Positions 8,159 to 17,125 of a stretch of 64,000 nt of DNA are shown one piece after another (position 1 is the first letter of the stretch; each line of letters begins with the position of its first letter). The stretch covers positions 124,001 to 188,000 of the forward strand of contig NZ_JAMGSL010000002.1 of assembly GCF_025195125.1 (NCBI RefSeq), given 5' to 3'. The notes under the pieces were generated by a model. That model had not been told where the DNA came from. It searched no databases and worked only from the letters and a program-made list of their open reading frames with translations. A program made the position numbers and the translations under genes. Source of the DNA: Streptomyces sp. Je 1-79 (GTDB lineage Bacteria > Actinomycetota > Actinomycetes > Streptomycetales > Streptomycetaceae).

Positions 8159-9562
8159 GTGGCCAAGACGTACGCAGGTGCGCGGCTGCGGCGGTTGCAG
8201 GAGGAACGGCGGATGAGCCAGGTCGAGCTGGCCCGCGTCCTCGGCATCTCACCGAGCTACCTCAACCAGATGCAGCACGACTCCCGCCCGCTCACCGTCC
8301 CCGTACTCCTGCGGCTGACCGAGGTCTTCGGCGTCGACGCCTCGTTCTTCTCCGAACGCGACACCAGCCGCCTGGTGGCGGACCTGCGCGAGGCACTGGC
8401 CGGCGAGATGGCCGAGGCCCGGGTCACCCCCTCCGACCTGACCGAGCTCGCCAACCGGATGCCGGCGGTGGCCTCCGTCCTGCTGGACCTCGGCCGGCGC
8501 ACGCAGCTGCTCGCCGAGCGGCTCTCCGACGCCACGGACGGCAGGGACCACGAGGCGGCCGCCCCACGCTCGCCGCACGAGGAGATCCGGGAGTTCTTCT
8601 ACCGGCGCCAGAACTACCTGCACGAGACGGACCTCGCCGCGGAGGGCGTCGCCCGCGAGATCGGCATCCGGCCCGGGGACGTGGTGCGCGCCCTGACCCA
8701 GCGGCTCGCCTCGGCCCACGGGGTACGGCTGGCGGTGGACGCCGACCGGCTGCACCGCTTCGACGCAGAGGCACGCGTCCTCCACCTCTCCAACCGGCTC
8801 AGGCCCGGCCAGCAGGCCTTCCGGATGGCGACCCAACTGGCCCTGCTCGAATACGACGAGGAGCTCGACCGGCTCGCCTCGGAGGACTTCGCGCCCGACT
8901 CCCCCGCGCACGCCCTGGCCCGGATCGGGATCGCCAACTACTTCGCGGCGGCGCTGATCCTCCCGTACGGCGCCTTCCACACGGTCGCCGAGGAGTTCCG
9001 CTACGACATCGAACGCCTCACCGACCACTTCGGGCTCGGTTACGAGACGGTCTGCCACCGCCTCAGCACCCTGCAGCGGCCGCGGCTGCGCGGGGTACCG
9101 TTCTCCTTCGTCCGGGTCGACCGGGCCGGCAACATGTCCAAGCGGCAGTCCGCCACCGGCTTCCACTTCTCCCGCGCGGGCGGCACGTGTCCGCTGTGGA
9201 ACGTGTACGAGGCGTTCGCCTCCCCCGGCCGCATCCACGTCCAGGTGGCCGCGATGCCCGACGGACAGCGTCATCTGTGGACCGCCCGCGCCGTCACCCG
9301 GCACCGCGGCGGCTGGGGCGAGCCGGGCAAGACCTTCGCGATCGGCCTGGGGTGCGAGATCCGGCACGCCTCGCGCCTGGTGTACTCCGACGGGCTGGAC
9401 CTCGACAACGCGGCGGCGGCCACACCGATCGGGATGGGCTGCCGGCTCTGCGAGCGCCTGGACTGCCCGCAGCGCGCGGTCCCGCCACTGGGCCGTGCGC
9501 TGGCCGTGGACGAGAACAGCAGCACCTTCGTCCCCTACCCCGTCGCCGCCCCCTCCTCCTGA
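8159..9562 (+). CDS. XRE-family regulator of the RamB / short-chain fatty acyl (ScfR) type
   Basis: 467 aa. An N-terminal HTH_3 domain (GARLRRLQEERRMSQVELAR at residues 7-26, then GISPSYLNQ) is followed by an ImmA/IrrE-like middle domain in which the HExxH zinc motif is absent, and a C-terminal DUF2083-type domain with clustered cysteines (GMGCRLCERLDCPQRA near residue 440). This arrangement and length match RamB of corynebacteria and the actinobacterial short-chain fatty acyl regulators, which control acetate, propionate and glyoxylate genes. GTG start at 8159 with a strong GGAGGAGGAG ribosome binding site. Convergent with the sulfur operon; its targets are not visible here. Confidence 0.88.
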   Translation: MAKTYAGARLRRLQEERRMSQVELARVLGISPSYLNQMQHDSRPLTVPVLLRLTEVFGVDASFFSERDTSRLVADLREALAGEMAEARVTPSDLTELANRMPAVASVLLDLGRRTQLLAERLSDATDGRDHEAAAPRSPHEEIREFFYRRQNYLHETDLAAEGVAREIGIRPGDVVRALTQRLASAHGVRLAVDADRLHRFDAEARVLHLSNRLRPGQQAFRMATQLALLEYDEELDRLASEDFAPDSPAHALARIGIANYFAAALILPYGAFHTVAEEFRYDIERLTDHFGLGYETVCHRLSTLQRPRLRGVPFSFVRVDRAGNMSKRQSATGFHFSRAGGTCPLWNVYEAFASPGRIHVQVAAMPDGQRHLWTARAVTRHRGGWGEPGKTFAIGLGCEIRHASRLVYSDGLDLDNAAAATPIGMGCRLCERLDCPQRAVPPLGRALAVDENSSTFVPYPVAAPSS

Positions 9563-9622
9563 AGCCGCCGCCCTCCCGGAGCAGCCGCCCTCCTGAAGCA
9601 GCCGCGCGCCGCTCGCGCGCAC

Positions 9623-9642
9623 GGGCGCCGGAGACGGTGCCC
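9623..9642. terminator. hairpin between convergent genes
   Basis: GGGCGCCG-GAGA-CGGTGCCC forms a short GC stem with one mismatch just past the 3' ends of the RamB-like gene and the MsnO8-type monooxygenase gene. A second GCGCG/CGCGC hairpin lies just before it (about 9604-9620). Probably a shared terminator. Confidence 0.45.
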
Positions 9643-9644
9643 GC

Positions 9645-10772
9645 TCAGCGGCGGTGCCACTCCTCCGCCAGGAGCCGGTAGGAGCGCACCCGGTCGGCGT
9701 GGGCGTGGGTGATGGTGGTGATGATCAGCTCGTCCGCGTCCGTCGCCTCCCGCAGCTGTTCGAGCTGGTCGGCGACCCGTCCCGGGGAACCGACGAACTG
9801 CGTGTCGACGCGGTCGGCGACGAGCGTCAGGTCCGCCTCCGTCCAGTCGTGGTCGAGGGCCTCGTCCGGGGTCGGGAAGGGGATGGCGCCCTCGCCCGTG
9901 CGGATGCTGCGGACCCACAGGCCGTAGCCGGTGGCCAGTTCGCGGGCCGTCTCGTCGTCCTCGGCCACCACCACGTCCGCGGAGACGCTGACGTACGGCT
10001 TCTCCAGGTCGTCGGAGGGCTGGAACGCGGCGCGATAGGCCTCGGCCGCCTCCAGTACGGTCGCCGGGCTGACGTGGTAGTTGGTCGCGAACCGCAGCCC
10101 GTGGCGGCCGGCGGTGTCGGCGCTCGTGCCCCCGCTGCTGCCGAGGATCCAGACCTGCACGTCGGCGCCCTCACCGGGGACGGCGTGCGCCTCGATCCCG
10201 TCCGCCGAGCGGTAGTCGCCGCGCAGGAGCGCGAGGATGTCGTCCACCTGCTCGCCGTACTCCTGCGGCCGGGCGCCGGGCTGGTGCAGCAGCTCGTGCT
10301 GGACACGGAAGCGCGGCGAACCGATCAGGTGCTCGAAGGAGAACCGCGGCGGGATCCTGAGCCCGTTGGGGGTCCGTCCGCCCACGACCGGCGTGGTGGT
10401 CGGCCGGGGACCTTGCGCCGCTCCGGAGGGACGCCCCCCCGACCGGCCGAGCCCCAGGTCGAGTCGGCCGGGGTGCAGGGCGTCGACCAGCCCGAACTCC
10501 TCGACCGTGGACAGGGCGGTGCGGTGACCGAGCAGCACCGCCCCGGATCCGATTCTGATCGTGGAGGTCGCGGAGGCGGTCAGGGCCAGGACGACCGCGG
10601 GAGAGGCTCCGGCCACGCCCGGGTTCAGGTGGTGCTCGGCGAACCAGTACCGGCTGTAGCCGAACCGCTCGGTCTGCCGGGCGAGATCGACGGTGTTGCG
10701 GAGCGCCTCGGCCGCCGTGGAGCCGGACGAGATCGGGACGAGGTCGAGGACCCCGAGCGGGATGGCGGGCAT
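9645..10772 (-). CDS. MsnO8-type LLM class flavin-dependent monooxygenase
   Basis: 375 aa with a complete bacterial-luciferase fold. The N-terminus PAIPLGVLDLVPISSGSTAA, the RYWFAEHHLNPGVAGASP segment and GSGAVLLGHRTALSTVEEF are typical of the MsnO8/CmoO (YtmO) branch. These enzymes use FMNH2 from a separate reductase and O2 to oxidise small organic substrates. It is the last gene of the 11-gene sulfur operon, 13 nt after the preceding gene. CmoO in the Bacillus ytmI operon is my closest remembered analogue, suggesting S-substituted cysteine breakdown. Substrate is inference. Confidence 0.88.
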   Translation of the reverse strand: MPAIPLGVLDLVPISSGSTAAEALRNTVDLARQTERFGYSRYWFAEHHLNPGVAGASPAVVLALTASATSTIRIGSGAVLLGHRTALSTVEEFGLVDALHPGRLDLGLGRSGGRPSGAAQGPRPTTTPVVGGRTPNGLRIPPRFSFEHLIGSPRFRVQHELLHQPGARPQEYGEQVDDILALLRGDYRSADGIEAHAVPGEGADVQVWILGSSGGTSADTAGRHGLRFATNYHVSPATVLEAAEAYRAAFQPSDDLEKPYVSVSADVVVAEDDETARELATGYGLWVRSIRTGEGAIPFPTPDEALDHDWTEADLTLVADRVDTQFVGSPGRVADQLEQLREATDADELIITTITHAHADRVRSYRLLAEEWHRR

Positions 10773-10785
10773 GATCGGGTGCTCC

Positions 10786-11955
10786 TCAGCGGTCGGTGGG
10801 CGGTGGTACGGGGACGGCTACGGGCGGCGCCGGGGGTTCGGTCGCGGGGTCGCGGTCGGACGCGGGGCCCGGGCCGGACGCGGGATCGGGGTCGGGGTCT
10901 GCGAGGACCGGGGCCCAGGGGAACGGCGGGTCGGGATAGGCGCGTCGGAGCACGGGCGCGATGTCCGACTGGAAGCGCTCCAGCGAGGCACGGTGCTGGC
11001 GCTCCGTCAGCCCACCCGCGTCGGCCTGGAGATGGAGCACGCTGTGGCCGAACGCCTCGTGGTACCGGCCCACTTTGTCGATCACCTGCTGCGGGCTGCC
11101 GATGAGCGCCGAACTCCGCTCGACGAAGTCCTCCAGGGTCGAGAAGACCGGCTCGACGCCCAGCTGCTTCTGGAACGCGAGGTTCGCCTGGAACACCGGG
11201 CGGTACGCGGCGACCGCCTCCTGCGAGGTGCGGGCCGTGTGGAAGCCGGCCGTCCCCGCGCCGACCACGGCCCGGGCCGGGTCGTGACCGTAGTGCTCCC
11301 AGCGCTCCCGGTAGTGGCGGACGAGCGCGGCGTACGGCTCGATCGGGTGGGTGACGTTGGCCGAGAAGAGCGGATCGCCGTAGCGGGCGGCGAGATCGAC
11401 GGACTCCCGGCTGGTCGCGCTGCCGTGCCAGACACGGACGGGGCGCTGGAGCGGTCTCGGCCACACCTCGGCGTCCGTCAGCCCGGGCCGGAAGCGCGGG
11501 GCGGCGGTCACCCTGTCTTCCCGCCAGATCCGGCGGAAGAGCTCGTACCCCTCGGCGTTGCGCTCCCACTGGTCCTCGGGGGTGACGTGGAACAGCTCCC
11601 GCTGGGCGGTGCCGTTGCCCTTCCCGATGATCAGGTCGAGCCGTCCGGCGGACAGATGGTCCAGGGTCGCGTAGTCCTCGTACGCGCGCACCGGGTCGAG
11701 CAGGCTGAGCGTGGTGACGGCGGTGAAGAGCCGGATCCGCGAGGTGAGCGCGGCGATGTGGCTGAGCACGACCGGGGGCGAGGAGGAGATGAACGGGCGC
11801 TCATGGCGCTCGCCGACGCCGAAGCCGTCGAATCCGAGCTCCTCGGCCAGCAGCGCGTTGTCGATCACCTCGCGGAAGCGCTCGTACGTGGGCTTCCTGA
11901 CGCCGGTCACCGGGTCCGGGGCGTGCACGATGAGGGTGATGGCGAGGAACTTCAC
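10786..11955 (-). CDS. LLM class FMN-dependent monooxygenase, CE1758-like
   Basis: 389 aa. A luciferase-like TIM barrel with LAEELGFDGFGVGERHERPF near residues 36-55, LTSRIRLFTAVTTLSLLDP, and the C-terminal IGSPQQVIDKVGRYHEAFG signature of the fold. The last ~50 residues are a Pro/Asp-rich tail (ADPDPDPASGPGPASDRDPA) unlikely to be structured. The ATG overlaps the stop of the NtaA-type gene by 4 nt. Needs FMNH2, probably from the reductase at 14656. Operon context implies organosulfur oxidation; the substrate is not evident. Confidence 0.87.
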   Translation of the reverse strand: MKFLAITLIVHAPDPVTGVRKPTYERFREVIDNALLAEELGFDGFGVGERHERPFISSSPPVVLSHIAALTSRIRLFTAVTTLSLLDPVRAYEDYATLDHLSAGRLDLIIGKGNGTAQRELFHVTPEDQWERNAEGYELFRRIWREDRVTAAPRFRPGLTDAEVWPRPLQRPVRVWHGSATSRESVDLAARYGDPLFSANVTHPIEPYAALVRHYRERWEHYGHDPARAVVGAGTAGFHTARTSQEAVAAYRPVFQANLAFQKQLGVEPVFSTLEDFVERSSALIGSPQQVIDKVGRYHEAFGHSVLHLQADAGGLTERQHRASLERFQSDIAPVLRRAYPDPPFPWAPVLADPDPDPASGPGPASDRDPATEPPAPPVAVPVPPPTDR

Positions 11956-13385
11956 GACGCGGCCCGCCGGTTCTCCGCCTTCCGGCGGCTGTCGGGGTGC
12001 GCGAGGCCGAGGTGGTCGCGGAGCGTGGTGCCCGTGTAGTCGTGGCGGAAGACGCCGCGCTCCTGGAGCAGCGGGACGACCGTGTCGGCGAACCCGTCCA
12101 GGCCGCCGGGGGTGATGTGCGGGACGAGGATGAAGCCGTCGGCGGCGTCCGCCTGGACGAAGGCGTCGATGGAGTCGGCGACGGTGGCCGGTGAGCCGAC
12201 GAACGACTGGCGGCCGGTGGTCTCGATGACCAGTTCACGGATCGACAGGTTCTCCGCGACGGCGCGTTCGCGCCACTGCCTGGCGACCGCGATCGGGTCG
12301 CGGTACATCCGTACGCTCGCCCGGCCGCGGGCGATGGTGTGCTCGCCGGGATCCGGGTCGATGTCCGGGAGCGGACCGTCCGGGTCGTAGCCGGAGAGGT
12401 CGCGGTTCCAGACCTGTTCCAGGTACGCGATGGCGGTCTGCCCGCTGACCTGCTGACGTCGTACCTCGTGCGCCAGCTCCCGCGCCTCGGCGTCGGTGTC
12501 GCCGAGGACGAACGTGGCCGCCGGGAGGATCAGCAGCTGGTCGTGGGTGCGACCGTGGCGGGCCAGGCGCCCCTTGACGTCGGCATAGAAGGCGCGCCCC
12601 GCGTCGAGGGTGCTGTGGCGGCTGAAGATCGCGTCCGCGTCGGCCGCGGCGAACTCGCGTCCCTCCTCGGAGTCGCCGGCCTGGAAGATCACGGGGCGGC
12701 CCTGCGGGCCGCGGGGGACGTTGAACCGGCCGGCGATGTCGAAGTGTTCTCCCTGGTGGACGAAGGCCCCGGCCCGCGCCTCCTTCAGGAAGATTCCGGC
12801 CTCCGGGTCGGCGACGATCTCGTCGCCGCGCCAGGAGTCGAACAGCTCGTTGGCCGTGGCCAGGAACTCCTTCGCCCTGGAGTAGCGCTGCTCCTGCGGG
12901 AGGAAGCCGCCGCGCCGGAAGTTCTCGCCGGTGAAGGCGTCCCAGGAGGTGACGACGTTCCAGGCGGCGCGCCCGCCGGACAGGTGATCCAGGCTGGCGA
13001 ACTGCCGGGCCACCTCGTAGGGCTCGTTGAAGGTGGAGTTGATGGTCCCGGCCAGACCGAGCCGTTCGGTGACGGCGGCGAGCGCGGACAGGACGGTGAA
13101 GGTGTCGGGGCGTCCGACGACGTCCAGGTCGTAGATCCGTCCTCCCTGTTCGCGCAGCCGCAGTCCTTCGGCGAGGAACAGGAAGTCGAACTTGGCGCGT
13201 TCGGCGGTCCGGGCGAAGTGGACGAAGGAGCTGAAGTCGATGTGGCTGCCGGCCCTCGGGTCGCTCCACACGGTGGTGTTGTTGACGCCGGGGAAGTGGG
13301 CGGCCAGATGGATCTGCTTGGGAGGCCTGCCCGAACCACCCTTCGTGGTACCGCTCTTCGTGCTGCTCGTCGTCGTGCTGCTCAT
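11952..13385 (-). CDS. NtaA/SnaA/DszA family FMN-dependent monooxygenase
   Basis: 477 aa. The family start QIHLAAHFPGVNNTTVWSDP, the SSFVHFARTAERAKFDFLFL segment, NSTFNEPYEVARQFASLDHL and VTSWDAFTGENFRRGG are diagnostic of the NtaA/DszA branch, which includes nitrilotriacetate and dibenzothiophene-sulfone monooxygenases and the Bacillus CmoJ and YxeK enzymes. An N-terminal Ser/Thr/Lys-rich tail (about 20 residues) precedes the fold. The ATG at 13383-13385 overlaps the upstream stop by 4 nt, and this decides the start over a longer frame reaching 13595. Likely the C-S cleaving oxygenase of the operon. Confidence 0.9.
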   Translation of the reverse strand: MSSTTTSSTKSGTTKGGSGRPPKQIHLAAHFPGVNNTTVWSDPRAGSHIDFSSFVHFARTAERAKFDFLFLAEGLRLREQGGRIYDLDVVGRPDTFTVLSALAAVTERLGLAGTINSTFNEPYEVARQFASLDHLSGGRAAWNVVTSWDAFTGENFRRGGFLPQEQRYSRAKEFLATANELFDSWRGDEIVADPEAGIFLKEARAGAFVHQGEHFDIAGRFNVPRGPQGRPVIFQAGDSEEGREFAAADADAIFSRHSTLDAGRAFYADVKGRLARHGRTHDQLLILPAATFVLGDTDAEARELAHEVRRQQVSGQTAIAYLEQVWNRDLSGYDPDGPLPDIDPDPGEHTIARGRASVRMYRDPIAVARQWRERAVAENLSIRELVIETTGRQSFVGSPATVADSIDAFVQADAADGFILVPHITPGGLDGFADTVVPLLQERGVFRHDYTGTTLRDHLGLAHPDSRRKAENRRAAS

Positions 13386-14608
13386 CGTCGTGCTGCTCCC
13401 GCGAGTCGGACGGAGGTATGGCGGTCGACGGGGCGGGCGAGCCCGAGCAGCCCGCGCAGGGTGTCCGCCTCGTAGGCGCGGCGGAAGGCGCCGCGGCGCT
13501 GGAGCTCCGGCACCAGGCCCCGGGTGATCCGCTCCAGGTCCTGGGGGATCGCACCGGGGCGCAGCCGGAAGCCGGTCAGGCCGGCCTCGCGCCACTCCAG
13601 GAGCAGCTCCGCCAGCTGCCGGGGCGTACCGGCGAACACCGTGGCGTCACTGGTGTACGGCTCGCCCGCGAGGGCGTCGAGGCGGGCCCTGCGGTCCTCG
13701 GCCGCCGCGCTGTCGGTGTCCAGGAAGACGACGAGGTCGCCGAAGACGTGCACCGTCTCCTCCGCCCGCCCGGCCTCGGCCTGGGCGGTACGGATCTCGG
13801 CGACGGCGGCCCGGGCGTGGCCGGTGTCGCGCGGGGTGACGTACCCGACGTCGGCCGAGCCGCCCACGAGCCGGTACGGGACGCTCCCGTGGGCCAGCGC
13901 GCTCACGACCGGCTGTCCCTGCGGCGGACGGGGGGTGATCGACGGTCCTCTGACCTTGAAGTGCCTGCCCTCGAAGTCGATGGGGTGGAGCTTGTCGCGG
14001 TCGACGAAGCGCCCGGTGGCGGCGTCCCGGATCTCCGCGTCGTCCTCCCAGCTGTCCCACAGCCGGCGGACCACCTCCACGTGGTCGGCGGCCTCTTCGA
14101 AGAGCTCGGCGATCAACTCCCGTCCCGCCGGGGTGTCGTGGTCCTCGGGGCGGAGCGGTGGGAACGAACGGCGGCCGAAGTGCGCCGCCTCGTCCGGCCG
14201 CCCGGACACCTGGATCCGCAGGCCCGCGCGGCCGTTGCTGACGTGGTCCAGGGTGGCGACGGCCTTGGACACGTGGAACGGCTCGGTGTGGGTGGCGATC
14301 ACGGTCGGCACGAGCCCGATGTGCCGGGTGAGCGGTGCCACCCGGGCGGCGACGAGCACCGCGTCGAGTCGGCCTCGGACCTGGTCGGTGCGGTCGTCCG
14401 GCTCGGTGGGGTCGGAGGACTGCGGGCCGAGGGCGTCCTCGATCGTCACGAAGTCGAGCAGGCCGCGCTCGGCTTCGTGCACGAGGTCGGCCCAGTAGCC
14501 GGGGGTGAGCAGGTCCTGGGGCCGGGCGCCGGGCTCGCGCCACGCGGCCGGATGCCAGCCGGCTCCGTCGAGCGCGACGGCGAGATGGAGTGGAGAGGGT
14601 GCGGACAC
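13382..14608 (-). CDS. LLM class flavin-dependent oxidoreductase
   Basis: 408 aa luciferase-like protein: LHLAVALDGAGWHPAAWRE at the N-terminus, then LVHEAERGLLDFVTIEDALG, LTRHIGLVPTVIATHTEPFH and VATLDHVSNGRAGLRIQVSG. The C-terminal half contains the usual FAGTPRQLAELLLEWREAG segment. It most resembles FMN-dependent monooxygenases found beside NtaA-type enzymes in actinobacterial sulfur loci. It overlaps the NtaA-type gene by 4 nt. The catalysed step is not recognisable. Confidence 0.86.
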   Translation of the reverse strand: MSAPSPLHLAVALDGAGWHPAAWREPGARPQDLLTPGYWADLVHEAERGLLDFVTIEDALGPQSSDPTEPDDRTDQVRGRLDAVLVAARVAPLTRHIGLVPTVIATHTEPFHVSKAVATLDHVSNGRAGLRIQVSGRPDEAAHFGRRSFPPLRPEDHDTPAGRELIAELFEEAADHVEVVRRLWDSWEDDAEIRDAATGRFVDRDKLHPIDFEGRHFKVRGPSITPRPPQGQPVVSALAHGSVPYRLVGGSADVGYVTPRDTGHARAAVAEIRTAQAEAGRAEETVHVFGDLVVFLDTDSAAAEDRRARLDALAGEPYTSDATVFAGTPRQLAELLLEWREAGLTGFRLRPGAIPQDLERITRGLVPELQRRGAFRRAYEADTLRGLLGLARPVDRHTSVRLAGAARR

Positions 14609-14655
14609 GACGAGGGTGCCTTCCTGATCGACGGTACGGGGCGTGCTCCCGGCGC

Positions 14656-15213
14656 TCAGCCGGCGGCCGCCAGGAGTGCCGTACGGCTGCCGAGGGCTGC
14701 GGAGAACCGGTCGACGACCTGCGCGAGGCCCTCGGCCGCGCCCGGCGCGACGGTCAGGGTGCCGTCGGCCCCGGCCGCGATGTCCTTGTCGAGCGTGAAC
14801 CAGCCCTGGACGATGTGCCCGGCCCCCATGGAGCTGAGGACGGGGCGGAGCGCGTAGTCGATCGCCAGGACGTGCGCCGTCGTCCCGCCGGTGGCCAGCG
14901 GCAGCACCGTCTTGCCCTCCAGGGCGTACTGCGGCAGCAGGTCGAGCAGGGACTTCAGCAGACCGGAGTAGGCGGCCTTGTAGACGGGCGTGCCGATCAC
15001 GACCCCGTCGGCGCGGGCGAAGAGCGCGGTCGCCTCGACGATCGCCGGGTGTCCGAAGTCGGCGCCGAGCAGCGCCTCGGCGGGGAGGCTACGGACGTCC
15101 AGCGGGACGACCTCGTGCCCGTGGGCGGCCAGGCGCGTGTCAAGGTGGCGCAGCAGTCGGGCGGTACGGGAGGTGGCGGAGGGGCTTCCGGAGACGGAGA
15201 GGACGGTGGCCAT
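14656..15213 (-). CDS. NAD(P)H-dependent FMN reductase (SsuE-like)
   Basis: 185 aa flavodoxin-fold reductase. The phosphate-binding loop SVSGSPSATSRT is at residues 6-17, and the GVVIGTPVYKAAYSGLLKSL segment at about 69-88 is the signature of the SsuE/MsuE branch. It should supply FMNH2 to the five monooxygenases of the operon. The ATG at 15211-15213 is chosen because homology begins with it; the open frame extends upstream through a large hairpin that is unlikely to be coding. It lies 47 nt upstream of the next monooxygenase gene. Confidence 0.92.
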   Translation of the reverse strand: MATVLSVSGSPSATSRTARLLRHLDTRLAAHGHEVVPLDVRSLPAEALLGADFGHPAIVEATALFARADGVVIGTPVYKAAYSGLLKSLLDLLPQYALEGKTVLPLATGGTTAHVLAIDYALRPVLSSMGAGHIVQGWFTLDKDIAAGADGTLTVAPGAAEGLAQVVDRFSAALGSRTALLAAAG

Positions 15214-15255
15214 GGCGGACCCTTCGGGGGCGTGGGATTGCGTCGGGCCGGTGGG

Positions 15256-15303
15256 GGTGTGCGGGGCGCCGGGCCGCTGGAACGCGCCCGGCCCCCGCAC
15301 ACC
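15256..15303 (-). terminator. large intra-operon stem-loop
   Basis: On either side of CGCTGGAACGC, the sequences GGTGTGCGGGG (15256-15266) and CCCCGCACACC (15293-15303) pair, with an inner GCCGGGC/GCCCGGC block. The result is an approximately 18-bp near-perfect stem between the second binding-protein gene and the FMN reductase gene. There is no U-tract. It may attenuate transcription into the monooxygenase half of the operon or protect the upstream transporter mRNA. Confidence 0.6.
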
Positions 15304-15309
15304 ACGGGG

Positions 15310-16299
15310 CTACTTGTTGGTCCTGGGCAGGCCGGGCGGGTTGATCTCGGAGCTGGTCACGGCCTCCTCGGAGAGGCCCCAGCGCTCCAGGACCTTGGCG
15401 TACGTGCCGTTCTCGATGACCTCGTCGAGCGCGGCGGCGAGCGGCTCTGCCAGGCCGCTGCCCTTCTTGGTCGTGGCGGCGATGAGGCCCTGGAGGGTGG
15501 CGCCGGCGCCGGAGTACGTGCCCACGACCTCCGTCTTCCCGGTGGTGGCCGCATGGTAGGCGGCGGTCGGGTTGGGGCCGAGGTAGATGTCGATCCGGCC
15601 GGACTGGAGGGCGAGGTAGGTGTCGCTGTCGTTCTGGTAGTACTTGATGTCGACCGGCTTGCGGCCTGCCTTCTCGTTCTCCTTGCTCCACTCCACGAGC
15701 AGCTTCTCCTGGTTGGTGCCGCTGCTCACGGCGACGGTCCTGCCCGCCACGTCCTCGGGTCCGTCGACCTTCAGGCCGCTGCCCTTCTTCGCCTCGAAGC
15801 CCAGGTTGTCCTCGCGGTAGGTGGCGAAGTCGTACTTCTCCTTGCGCTCCTCGGTGACGGTGATGTTGCTGAAGCCGACGTCGTACTTGGCGCTGTCCAG
15901 GCCGACGAAGATGTTCTCCCAGGAGACGGTGTTGATCTTCAGTTCGAGACCGAGCACGTCGGCGACGAGCGAGGCGATGTCGGTCTCGACCCCGATGACG
16001 GTCTTGTTGTCGGTGGCGTAGAAGGTCAGCGGCGCCGCGGAGCCGGACGAGTCGACGATCTCCAGGGTGCCTCTCTCGCGGATCTTCTCCGGGACCTTGG
16101 CCGCTATGGAGTCGACCTTGGCGGTGGAGACGCGGTTCTGGTCCGGGCTCAGGTTGATCTTCGTCGTGCCGCCCGACGCGGCCGCGACCTCGGTCGTGCC
16201 GCCGTCGGAGGGGTTGCCGCAGGCGGTGAGGCCGAGCGTGAGGGTCAGGCCCAGCGCGGCGGCGGTGGCGGTGCGGCGGCTGAGCGAGGTGGTGGACAC
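15310..16299 (-). CDS. polar amino acid-type ABC transporter substrate-binding lipoprotein (second of two)
   Basis: 329 aa. A lipoprotein signal ends in the lipobox LTAC with the acylated cysteine at 27. The mature protein has the SBP_bac_3 fold: IRERGTLEIVDSSGSAAPLTF, then DIASLVADVLGLELKINTVSW, and KYDVGFSNITVTEERKEKYD. This family binds amino acids, cystine and related sulfur compounds. It is paralogous to the protein at 18192, so the operon carries two receptors for one ATPase, as in the TcyJ/TcyK pair of Bacillus. It would be anchored on the outer face of the membrane. Confidence 0.9.
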   Translation of the reverse strand: MSTTSLSRRTATAAALGLTLTLGLTACGNPSDGGTTEVAAASGGTTKINLSPDQNRVSTAKVDSIAAKVPEKIRERGTLEIVDSSGSAAPLTFYATDNKTVIGVETDIASLVADVLGLELKINTVSWENIFVGLDSAKYDVGFSNITVTEERKEKYDFATYREDNLGFEAKKGSGLKVDGPEDVAGRTVAVSSGTNQEKLLVEWSKENEKAGRKPVDIKYYQNDSDTYLALQSGRIDIYLGPNPTAAYHAATTGKTEVVGTYSGAGATLQGLIAATTKKGSGLAEPLAAALDEVIENGTYAKVLERWGLSEEAVTSSEINPPGLPRTNK

Positions 16300-16360
16300 G
16301 GTGGTGCTCCTTGCGTCTGGAAGGGGTCGGAGGTGGAAGGCGATCGGGAAGCGGCGGGGG

Positions 16361-17125
16361 TCAGAGGACCTTGGAGAGGAAGGCGCGCGTGCGCTCGTGC
16401 CGTGGATCGTCGAGTACGGCGGCGGGCGGGCCCTGCTCCACGACGAGACCGTCGTCCATGAAGACCACGGTGTCGGCGACCTCGCGGGCGAAGCCGATCT
16501 CGTGGGTCACGACGATCATGGTGGTGCCGGTGCGGGCCAGGTCCTTGATGACGTCCAGGACTTCACCGACCAGCTCGGGGTCGAGCGCGGAGGTGGGCTC
16601 GTCGAAGAGCAGCACCTTGGGTTCGAGGGCGAGCGCGCGGGCGATGGCCACCCGCTGCTGCTGGCCTCCGGAGAGCTGGCGCGGGTAGGCGTCGGCCTTG
16701 TCGGCGAGGCCGACCCGGTCGAGGAGTCGTCGCGCGGTCTCCTCGGCCTCCTTGCGCGACCGGCGCAGCGCGGAGACGGGCGCCTCGACGAGGTTGCCCA
16801 GGACGGTCAGGTGCGGGAAGAGGTTGAAGTTCTGGAAGACGAACCCGATGTGGGTGCGCTGCTTCAGAACGTCCTTCTCCTTCAGCTCGTACAGCTTTCC
16901 GCCGGAGCGGCGGTAGCCGATGAGCTCGCCGTCGATGGCGATCCAGCCGCGGTTGACCTTCTCCAGGTGGTTGACGGTGCGCAGCAGCGTGGACTTCCCC
17001 GAGCCGGACGGCCCGAGGATCACGGTCACCTCGCCGGCCCGCACCTGGAGGTCGACGCCGCGCAGCACCTCCAGCGGACCGAAACTCTTGTGGACGCCGT
17101 GGACGTCCACCATCACCTCACTCAT
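16361..17125 (-). CDS. polar amino acid-type ABC transporter ATP-binding protein
   Basis: 254 aa. Walker A GPSGSGKST is at residues 38-46, the Q-loop Q98, the signature LSGGQQQRVA at 151-160, Walker B LLFDEP with D175/E176, and the switch His208 in VVTHE. All catalytic residues are intact. It belongs to the GlnQ/TcyN class and is the only ATPase in the locus, so it presumably drives both permeases (17122 and 21583). The ATG overlaps the permease stop by 4 nt, which fixes the start inside a longer open frame. Confidence 0.94.
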   Translation of the reverse strand: MSEVMVDVHGVHKSFGPLEVLRGVDLQVRAGEVTVILGPSGSGKSTLLRTVNHLEKVNRGWIAIDGELIGYRRSGGKLYELKEKDVLKQRTHIGFVFQNFNLFPHLTVLGNLVEAPVSALRRSRKEAEETARRLLDRVGLADKADAYPRQLSGGQQQRVAIARALALEPKVLLFDEPTSALDPELVGEVLDVIKDLARTGTTMIVVTHEIGFAREVADTVVFMDDGLVVEQGPPAAVLDDPRHERTRAFLSKVL

